Source: Dermanyssus gallinae
Lineage: Eukaryota; Arthropoda; Arachnida; Mesostigmata; Dermanyssidae
DNA length: 64,000 nt
Reading direction: 5' to 3'
NCBI GenBank assembly: GCA_003439945.1
Contig: QVRM01006085.1
Span: 19,105-83,104 of the forward strand
Positions within the stretch are counted from its first letter, which is position 1. Every line of letters starts with the position of its first letter. The notes beneath the pieces were generated by a model. It did not search any database and was not told the origin of the DNA. It was given only the letters and a program-made list of their open reading frames with translations. Of this stretch, positions 55,998 through 64,000 are shown one piece after another. The translations under genes and the position numbers were made by a program.

Positions 55998-56985
55998 CTC
56001 TCTTTCGTCTGACAGCACTACAACACTCCACGCACCCTGGGGTCCAATGAATGCTAACCACCGAGCACTTCAAAAAAGACCTTGCGAAAACAAACTTCTT
56101 TGCGAGCGCTTGTGAACCTCCATTGAGACCGCTAAACAAGAGACCGATTACTGCTCTCAACAACAACACAACACGTTCGATGGGGCACATTTTAAAAAGA
56201 ACACGAAACGTCCTTTGTACATTACTGGATTAAGGGTATGCCCTACCTATCTGGTAAGGAGTATTTAAACCTACTAAAGCTCAGGATCAACGCACTACCG
56301 ACGCGTGCCAGATTGGCCAGGGGACGCCCGGGCTACAACAAACGTTGTAGGCACGGGTGTCATGCGCCTGAGACGTTGGCTCATGTCGCTCAGATGTGCG
56401 ATACAACACACAAACAAACCATAAAGAGACATAATGACGTCTGTGATCGCGTGGCGCGTCTTCTCCGCGAAAGGGGTCATGAGGTGGTTCGTGAGCGAGT
56501 ATTCCGTCGACCGGGCGCACCGGGTCTAAAGCCCGACCTCGTAATAACAACACCTCCGGAGGTCTGTGTTTTAGATGCCGAGGTTTGCGGCCCGAACCGG
56601 GACCTGGCAAAAGCGCGGCAGGACAAGATCACCAAATATGATGTCGAGTTCCTAAGAGCGGCGCTCCCCGACCCGCAAAAACCTCGCAGATTCGGATCCA
56701 TCACTATCTCTATGAGTGGTGTATGGGACTCTGAATCTGCGAGGACGCTCTTGGGGCTCGGCGTCACGAAGAGGAATCTTATGGATCTCACCGTTTTAAC
56801 TTTGCAAGGAACCTTGAGGATATACCGCTTGCACCGGGTCCATAAGACCGGGGCTACCATCAAGGAAGGACACGGACAACTGATTCTTAACTTCACGTGA
56901 CACCTTTTTACTACCATTTTTATTAAGGCGAGCACTGCCGAGTGTGCAAACGTATTGTAAATGATTAATAAATCATCACAATATT
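55998..56985 (+). mobile_element. R4/Dong-like LINE, copy D (chimera of copies E and C)
   Basis: A 5'-truncated copy starting at about 56003 inside the degraded LINE. Up to 56175 it matches copy E; from about 56199 it matches copy C, including copy C's one-base A-run loss. It encodes the same 220-codon endonuclease frame (56238-56900) and ends in (TA)n. Confidence 0.85.
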
Positions 56986-56988
56986 TTC

Positions 56989-57060
<72 letters not shown>

Positions 57061-57063
<3 letters not shown>

Positions 57064-58078
57064 GTAAGTTGTCGACGCGCCTCTTACACATATGCATAGG
57101 GTGACGTTAATAGGCAACTGACGGACAAAGATCGGCCTGTACCTTTACTTGTCCATATAGTAACGTAGATCCGTTACGCTAAGTTAACTGGGGAAGGTAA
57201 GGTCAGCCAGGCGGTTACTACAACGCAGGAGACTCGGGACGATGAGTGACAACACACAGTTTAAGGTCTAACAGGTAGCGCTGCCGGACGAATGATGCGT
57301 TATGATCATCCTTCTCCCAGGTTTTTTATTTGCTAAAAAGACGCCATAGCGTTCGCATAGTAATAATGTTAAAAAGATGACTCGAACCTTCGACGTCGTT
57401 GATTGGTCGGCAGTGGTGCACGTGCTCAATTGTCACCAGCACGCAGCTTAGCGGTCTCCTTGGTCGTCACGGTGCACGTTGGATTGGATGCTTGATTGGC
57501 TTACTGACGTCATCAGTTATCGGCTGCGTAGGTCGTTGTGGTTCACATCGGGTTGAGTGTTTGATTGATCTATTGACGTCGGCACTGGTCATCGGTGGTG
57601 CAGTGACTGGCACTTCTTTTGCTACACTGCAGTTAACTTCGTTACAATATCATCCAACATCTATAGTGCGACGAACCACCTGCCAGCCAACACTATGAGC
57701 CTAGATGTTTGATTAGACCCAGAGCCGCCTGATGAACCTAATGAAATTTCACAGCCTCCACAGCCATGCCGAGAAGAGTCGCATAAAGGTGATAGACACT
57801 AAGAAGCAACTGCAGTGACTCTAGGCGCTGACGGACTTCACGTGTTTACATATGCGCACATTTGTAGAATCTCTTTGAAAACAAAACATGATTTGCTTAA
57901 AACATGATCGTTATGTTAACTGTAGCGTAGCGCCTCCACACCTCCACAATCTAGACTCATTGGCTGGTTCTGGTTCCAGCGCGTACGTGTTGAGAACTCT
58001 GCTTCGTCGGAGCACTCTCGCACTGTATCGTACACAACATCTCAAAACCTTAATATGTAGTTAGGTGCGACATTCGCC
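57061..58078 (+). repeat. Second copy of RABGGTA intron 3 DNA
   Basis: Duplicate of 53438-54455 within tandem unit 2, including the solo LTR. Confidence 0.85.
57159..57646 (-). mobile_element. Solo gypsy LTR, duplicate of 53536-54023
   Basis: It was carried along by the tandem duplication with identical borders and target duplication (ATAT at 57155-57158). Confidence 0.85.
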
Positions 58079-58457
58079 GCTCAATCCGTCTTTGGCTGTC
58101 TGGCATGAGGAATTGGAGACTGAAATCCGGTCATCCAGAATAATTAGAGTCCTATTTGGCTTGTCACGCCTCTATTTATTGCTCTCTCACTATTCGCTTA
58201 CTTCAGCTCGAGCTGTTGCCCCACAGGTTTTACCTCGCTTCCACCATCAGGTTCCAGGGAAGGACTCCTACCAGCACCAGAGCAGCGCTTGTTGGGTCCG
58301 TGATATTTTCCGAATATGCACATATAACAACATCTATATATATGTTCAGGATTGACGGAAATGATGCCGTTTTCAAGACACAACGAACACATGTTATGTA
58401 ATGTAATTGTAAAAATACCGAAAGGTGATGTTATAATAAATCATTAATTTGAAAAAA

Positions 58458-59613
58458 ATGGCAGCACGGCTGAGCGATTAGCTGACGCCATTACCAAAGT
58501 AGTTGATGTGCTCAGATGGGGCTCGCCCCCATCCTGTTTTATACCACTTATCTTCGGAGCACGGACGTTTGCACTAAAGAAAAAAGATGGATCATTACGC
58601 CCGATCGCCTGTTCCTCAGTCGTTCGCCGATTAGCAGCCAAAATCGGTTGTCAAGATAATAAGAATGCTGTTTTAGCAGCTGTTGGCGATCACTAGCTAG
58701 GATTCGCTACCCCTGGCGGTACAGAGGTAGCAGTACACTGTGCTCGTGCATTTCTGCAATCGCGCAAAGTATCGACGGTGATGGTCAAACTGGATTTCCA
58801 AAACGCTTATAATAGCGTTCGGCGAACCATCTACTCCGATCCGTCAAGTCGTGGATTCCCTTACTGTTTTACCAGACGAATCTCGTTTACGTCCAGTCAT
58901 CACAAATGGTCATGCCCCATAACACGATGCTATCGCAAACAGATCTTCAGCAGGGCGATCCCTTGGGTCCTCCACTTTTCTGCCTGTGTATCAAGGATAT
59001 GGTGGATACACTGCGATTCCCCTTAATGCCTGGTACCTGGATGACGGCGTTCTAGGCGGAGACCTCCCGACAGTACTAGACGATATTCGAAAAGTCATTG
59101 TTTTGGTGTGATAAGTGGCCTGACTCTGCCCCGGGCAAATGTGAAGTATATGTTACAGCTCATAACGGAATTGAATCATTCGATTTAACGGGCCTCTTTG
59201 GCCTACTCCCTGGCGTTGTTGACAAGGCTGACCTGGAGCTGCTAGATGTGCCCTTGCTGCCGGATGGGATACCAAAAGCACTAGCCGGTCGAAAAGACAA
59301 ACTGGACTTCGCCACAGGCAGACTACCCCAATCGGGGGTCCACTGCGGCCTGTTTCTCCTTAGATCTTGCTTTTCAGTCACAAGGTTAACACACCTAGTT
59401 AAAGGTTGCAATTTATTCTCATCGCCTGAACTTTTACAGTCTTTTAATGATCTTAGCTTAGACACTTTAGAGGAGATACTAAATCTTCAGCTTACCGCTG
59501 CGGCAAAGGATCAGGCAATGTTTCCGATCTCTCTAGGCGGCTTAGGTATGCCGGACGCGGTCGTGATGGCTGGACCCGCGATCGTGTCATCATTGACTCA
59601 GGCTTCGGAGAGG
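58458..59613 (+). pseudogene. Degraded two-ORF RLE LINE, duplicate copy
   Basis: Duplicate of 54835-55990 within tandem unit 2, with the same frame breaks. Confidence 0.85.
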
Positions 59614-59619
59614 GTTAGG

Positions 59620-60523
59620 GCTCTCTTTCGTCTGACAGCACTACAACACTCCACGCACCCTGGGGTCCAATGAATGCTAACCACCGAGCACTTCAAAAAA
59701 GACCTTGCGAAAACAAACTTCTTTGCGAGCGCTTGGGAACCTCCATTGAGACCGCTAAACAAGAGACCGATTACTGCTCTCAACAACTACACAACACGTT
59801 CGATGGGGCACATTTTAAAAAAGCACACGAAACGCTCTTTGTACAATACTGGATTAAGGGTATGCCCTACCTATCTGGCAAGGAATATTTAAACCTACTA
59901 GAGCTCAGGATCAACGCACTATCAACGCGTGCCAGATTGGCCAGGGGACGCCCGGCCTACAACAAACGTTGTAGGCACGGGTGTCATGTTCCTGAGACGT
60001 TGGCTCATGTCGCTCAGATGTGCGATACAACACAGAAGCAAACTATAAAGAGACATGACGACGTCTGTGAGAGGGGTCATGAGGTGATTCGTGAGCGAGT
60101 ATTCCGTCGACCGGGCGCACCGGGTCTAAAGCCCGACCTCGTAATAACAACACCTACCGAGGTCTGGGTTTTAGATGCCGAGGTTTGCGGCCCGAACAGG
60201 GACCTGGCAAAAGCGCGGCAGGACAAGATCACCAAATATGACGTCGAGGATCATCATTATCTCTGTGAGTGTTGTATGGGACTCCGAATCTGCGAGTACG
60301 CTCTTGAGGGTCGGCGTCACGAAGAGGAATCTTATGGATCTTACCGTCTTAACGTTGCAAGGATATACCGCTCGCACCGGGTTTATAAGAGCGGGGGCTA
60401 CCATTAAGCAAGAACACGGACAGCTGATTTTTAACCTCACGTGACATCTTTTTACCACAATTTTTATTAAGGCAAGCACTGCCGAGTGTGCAAACATATT
60501 GTAAATGATTAATAAATCATCAC
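59620..60523 (+). mobile_element. R4/Dong-like LINE, copy E, 5'-truncated
   Basis: This starts inside the degraded LINE at about 59626. The frame 59670-60407 includes AHFKKAHETLF unbroken, unlike copies C and D, then the CCHC knuckle and LKPDLVITTP with VLDAEVCGPN. Deletions after DDVCE and after KYDVE remove parts of the endonuclease. The 3' end AATAAATCATCACAATATAT merges with a (TA)n tract. Confidence 0.85.
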
Positions 60524-60539
60524 AATATATATATATATA

Positions 60540-61370
60540 TATATGTGTATAAAGCAGGTAGACCAGGTCGCTTTAAGCTCTATATAATTGTATAAAAACG
60601 TAATGGTACAGCTTTATATAATATAAATTGTGTTACATAACGTTTTACGAAAAATTCGTTTTTTCAGCATTCGTATGAAGTCAATAAGAAAATCTTTTCC
60701 TCGTCATACTTAGCAGCGAAACATGACCTCAGGCGCGATATCTGCATTTAGAAACAGCTAAAGAAACTTTTACGACTATACCCTAAAACTTCGAGTCAAA
60801 CCGGTCCGTTTTCTTGGTACGTCTTTTCCCGTCGAAATCGACCGAAATCTGCACCTCAGTAAAGTGACAGCGAATTGAATTTATTTGTGTAGCTTTGAAT
60901 GTATGCCTTTTCTCTTTCCGTGCCATACAGGGTATCAAAAGCCCGTATATGTTTGCTGCAGCTGTGTGTTACGTTCTTTTGGAGTGCACGGAGCGATAGA
61001 GGCTGCATAGTTATGTCTCTAGCCGCAGGCCACTATATGCATACATACAAGCCGGTATGTATTGATTTTTCTAATGTGAACTCTGCCTTATGTGTACTGT
61101 TCCCAGCGAGCCAAGCTATAGCTTGACGAAGAAGCGAGATAAGATTACACACACACGTGTCGGCGAAAGCGCTGATTGCTTCATTGAATGTGAAACTCAT
61201 CATTGTGAGTGTGATGCTTGCAATTTACTTTCTTCTTCTGCTAGCTAGCGACTTAAAGCGTACCTATCCCAGTCAAAGGAAATACTGCGTTCAAATCAGC
61301 GTAGTGGTACCGCGCTGGCCTGTTGGACGGGTCTAGCCAATACTCACTGCAACGCTAAGCAGGTAGACGG
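60540..61370 (+). pseudogene. Inverted partial copy of RABGGTA (introns 2-3, exon 3 mostly deleted)
   Basis: It matches the reverse complement of about 38270-39160, with long identical stretches such as AAAGAAACTTTTACGACTAT and GGAGTGCACGGAGCGATAGA. The exon 3 acceptor region is recognisable near 61110, but the exon is reduced to about 25 bases, after which intron 3 sequence resumes (GATAAGATTACACACAC). No coding potential remains. Confidence 0.8.
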
Positions 61371-62624
61371 AACTGAGAACTGAGTTATTACCCCAAAAAG
61401 ACCCTTACGGCACATGGGGACCTTTAGAGCTTCCTTTTTCAAGTTTAAAAGATCCCTCGGCAAACTGTGTTCACTGCCAAGGAGGGGGCGTTTAGTGGGT
61501 ACGATTCTCAGCGAGCTAACATACAACCGCTGAGGTCGAGTCCCACACTGTTCGAGATAGAAAGTGCGACCCTCATTCCTTACTCAAAGCAATAGTACGT
61601 AACAACATTTAACTCTTTGACAGACTATATTTTAGCCTGCTTTGTGCTTCTTCTAGGAGGAGGCAATTTGACACTGGCCGCAAGGCACGGCACCGATGAC
61701 TTTAGGCCTTTTACAGAAACTAAAGTCAAACAAGTGATAAAGTCTGCAGGCTTAGACCCAATCGACCAAACGAAAATCTGACCCAAATAGAAAGCGAACA
61801 GCAAACATTAACTTATTTTACCTGCCGCTCATCGCTAACTATACAATGCGTGCCCACGTTAAGGCAGAGACAGAAACGAAATCGTATACAAGGTCTAAAC
61901 ATTCCTCGTAGCATAGCTAGATTATACGAAACCGATGCCGCTGAGTAGACACCAGAACAACACGCATTCAGGAAATTGTTTCTTAGGAGCAGTGGTGCAA
62001 TTCAAGATGAACCTAGATGCAGTCCACAACAAATTCTTGATTACTTGGGAACAATGTATAATAATCTACCTCGTGATATTATGTGGGACTCAACTCCAGC
62101 GGTCGGTTGGATGTTGGTCCGTCAAGACCCACCCACATTCGCCCAGCTGCCATCTTGATGCTGTGCTGGATGTGTGCTCCACAAGCATGCTGGTCTTCCA
62201 CACCTCTTTTGCTCTTCTTGTCTAGCCCATATCAATCCTAGTTGAGCTATGACGGTTGCCCTTGCTTGCTCTAATCGCTTGCATTTCATGAGAGTGTTTT
62301 CGGGGTCATCGTCGGGATGCCATCCGCACAATGCACGCAGGTGCGCCCAAGAAACCTTTGCCTATACGAAAGAGATAGCTTTGGAAAGCTCATCGTGGCC
62401 GGTAAGACACTGCCCATTGAAAAAAAAAGTTCATTTGCAATTCAATTATATTTATTTCACTCAGATTGAGTATAATAAAAAAGTTTATTTTCCCTTCCGA
62501 GCAGTGCGTCCACGTGATCCATGTATGCACATGGTGAGCCGGCTAAGTGAATGACCTGGTGAGCCTGTGGGGGGTGACATCGCATTTCTTGCCACGACCT
62601 TATCGTTCTTTCGCTCTGAGCTTC
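61371..62624. other. Decayed repeats: SINE-like piece and LINE remnants
   Basis: Near 61485-61545 GCGTTTAGTGGGTA and AACCGCTGAGGTCGAGTCCC resemble SINE family B. On the minus strand at about 62122-62345 a frame has LRALCGWHPDDDPENTLMKC, a cysteine/histidine arrangement like LINE C-termini. Plus-strand pieces near 61700-62100 could be reverse transcriptase remnants. No functional gene is seen. Confidence 0.4.
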
Positions 62625-63919
62625 TTTTGTGTTTTTTCAAAAATTATTCATTTATTCATGAATATCTATTTTGTCCCCTTCAAAGTAATCCCCATGAGAT
62701 ATTATACACTTGTGCCAACGGTTTTTCCAATCTTCGAAGCACTTCAAAAAACCATTTTTTTTTATCTTGTTCGGCTCCTCCTTCGATGCCGTCTTTATCT
62801 CGTCAAGCGTAGCGTAACGTCGTCCTTTCATGGGCCTCTTCAGTTTAGGGAACAAGAAAAAGTCACAGGGGGCCAGATCTGGGGAATACGGTGGCTGCGG
62901 CATCATTAGTGTGTTGTTTTTGGCCAAAAACTCGCGCACACGCAACGATGTGTGAGCAGGGGCGTTATCGTGGTGCAAAAGCCAATTTTTGTTCTTCCAC
63001 AAATCCGGGCGTTTCTGGCGGATTGCTTCGCGCAAATTGCGCATAACTTGCAGGTAATATTCCTTATTGACCGTTCTACCCTGTGGCAAGAACTCATGAT
63101 GCACCACGCCCCTGCAATCGAAGAAAACTGTCAGCAAAACTTTCACATTCGACCGAACTTGGCGCGCTTTTTTCGGTCTTGGTTCGTGCGGCAGCTTCCA
63201 TTGAGATGATTGAGCTTTGGTTTCCACGTCATAACCATAAACCCACGATTCGTCACCAGTTATGACCCTCTGGAGCAAATTTGGGTCGTCGCGGACAGAG
63301 TCCAACATCTCATTAGCAATGTTCATGCGATGCTGTTTTTGGTCGCAATTGAGCAATTTTGGTACGAATTTCGCGGCGACCCGTCTCATGCCCAAATCAT
63401 TGATAAAAATCGAATGGCACGAGCCAATCGATATGTTTAGGTCCTCAGCAACTTCTCTAACGGTGATTCGACGATTGGCCAATACCATTTTCTCCACTTC
63501 ATTAATTTTTTCGTCTGCTGTTGAAGTGCTCGGGCGTCCGGCACGCTCTTCGTCGTTCACATCTTCTCGGCCTTCTGAGAACATTTTGTACCACCGATAA
63601 ACGCTGCTTCGGTCCAAGGTAGCTTCTCCGTATGCCACAGTCAACATTCGGAATGCATCCGCGCACTTAATTTCGTTTTTCACACAAAATTTGATACAGG
63701 TTCTTTGATCCATTTTTTTGAATAGGTAAAAATCGAAGACGATCCAAAACACGTGCAAGCAAAGCAGCTGTCAACAATTAAGTGAACATTCAAAATGGCC
63801 GAGCTTGTCGGCATAAGTGAGAGACATGAGTACCAACATAACGCCACAAAAAATCGAAATTCGAATATACGTAACCCGCAAAAATTCAAAAAGTCGCGAT
63901 ACTTTTTGAACACACCTCG
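62625..63919 (-). mobile_element. Mariner element of a second lineage
   Basis: The 5' inverted repeat is clear (minus strand CGAGGTGTGTTCAAAAAGTA from 63919, after TA). The other end near 62625-62646 is only loosely similar (GTGTTTTTTCAAAAATTAT), so the 3' repeat is degenerate. The element encloses a complete transposase frame. Confidence 0.8.
62652..63713 (-). CDS. Mariner transposase (D,D34D), open frame
   Basis: From the ATG at 63713 (MDQRTCIKFCVKNEIKC) there are 353 codons without interruption. An N-terminal helix-turn-helix region contains SSVYRWYKMFSEGREDV and ERAGRPSTS. The catalytic aspartates lie in TGDESWVYGY, HHDNAPAH and SPDLAPCDFFLF, with 34 residues between the last two, and KFVPKLL stands at the WVPHEL position. 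Upstream methionine codons exist, but MDQRT matches the usual start of this protein. All key residues are present, so it may be active, though the degenerate left repeat would hinder its own transposition. Confidence 0.9.
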   Translation of the reverse strand: MDQRTCIKFCVKNEIKCADAFRMLTVAYGEATLDRSSVYRWYKMFSEGREDVNDEERAGRPSTSTADEKINEVEKMVLANRRITVREVAEDLNISIGSCHSIFINDLGMRRVAAKFVPKLLNCDQKQHRMNIANEMLDSVRDDPNLLQRVITGDESWVYGYDVETKAQSSQWKLPHEPRPKKARQVRSNVKVLLTVFFDCRGVVHHEFLPQGRTVNKEYYLQVMRNLREAIRQKRPDLWKNKNWLLHHDNAPAHTSLRVREFLAKNNTLMMPQPPYSPDLAPCDFFLFPKLKRPMKGRRYATLDEIKTASKEEPNKIKKNGFLKCFEDWKNRWHKCIISHGDYFEGDKIDIHE

Positions 63920-64000
63920 TATATATATAAACTCCTTTAGCAGTGAGTAAAAGCATCAATGATAGTAACGTTTTTACGCCATATACCCTTCACATCCCGA
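63920..64000. other. Flanking DNA, nothing seen
   Basis: Short (TA)n and unique sequence up to the window end. Confidence 0.5.

Larger units (their letters stand above)
52575..56175. repeat. Tandem duplication, unit 1 (about 3.60 kb)
   Basis: All open frames here recur with identical translations in unit 2, displaced by 3601 bases before and 3623 bases after the (TA)n tract. The difference is microsatellite length. The unit runs from within the endonuclease region of copy C to the equivalent point in copy D. Confidence 0.9.
56176..59798. repeat. Tandem duplication, unit 2 (about 3.62 kb)
   Basis: It is identical to unit 1 over all frames compared, with a TA tract about 22 bases longer. It ends at the equivalent point in copy E, where identity to copy C is lost. 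Confidence 0.9.

Overview
The window is nuclear DNA from an invertebrate animal, most likely an arthropod. The grounds are spliced metazoan genes with GT-AG introns, a eukaryotic tRNA with Pol III signals, BEL/Pao and gypsy LTR elements, several mariner copies, RLE- and APE-type LINEs, tRNA-derived SINEs and very many (TA)n microsatellites. I cannot name the species from the sequence alone. Four cellular protein genes and one tRNA are supported; most of the remainder is mobile or duplicated DNA.

Layout. At 1-2435 and 41680-43917 lie the two arms of an inverted segmental duplication. Each arm carries an intronless EXD2 gene: the left copy reads off the left edge (minus strand, start at 941), and the right copy is complete at 42983-44860 (plus strand). 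Between the arms are a fragment of an RLE retrotransposon (2467-3110), a dead mariner (3684-4948), a 5'-truncated RLE element (4960-6248), a decayed APE-type LINE with a PHD finger (9528-13390), a nearly complete two-ORF RLE retrotransposon (15012-19500), MRPS35 (minus strand, six coding exons, 24757 to 20200), tRNA-Leu(CAG) at 25603-25686, a scrambled gypsy cluster (28060-30985), a roughly 1 kb foldback element (31273-32332) and RABGGTA (minus strand, eight coding exons, 40954 to 32919).

Right of EXD2 are a mariner with one early stop (46065-47345), a deletion-derivative BEL/Pao element (47910-50897 plus a probable LTR), and a complex made of RLE elements, a solo LTR and copied RABGGTA intron DNA. 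About 3.6 kb of that complex is tandemly duplicated (52575-56175 and 56176-59798). The window closes with a mariner that keeps its full transposase frame (62625-63919).

The cellular genes are unrelated in function: EXD2 is a mitochondrion-associated 3'-5' exonuclease, MRPS35 a mitochondrial small-subunit ribosomal protein, and RABGGTA the alpha subunit of Rab geranylgeranyltransferase. The common theme is genome dynamics. RLE elements repeatedly end in (TA)n tracts, and several paralogous empty/filled site pairs inside the window let insertion points be read directly.
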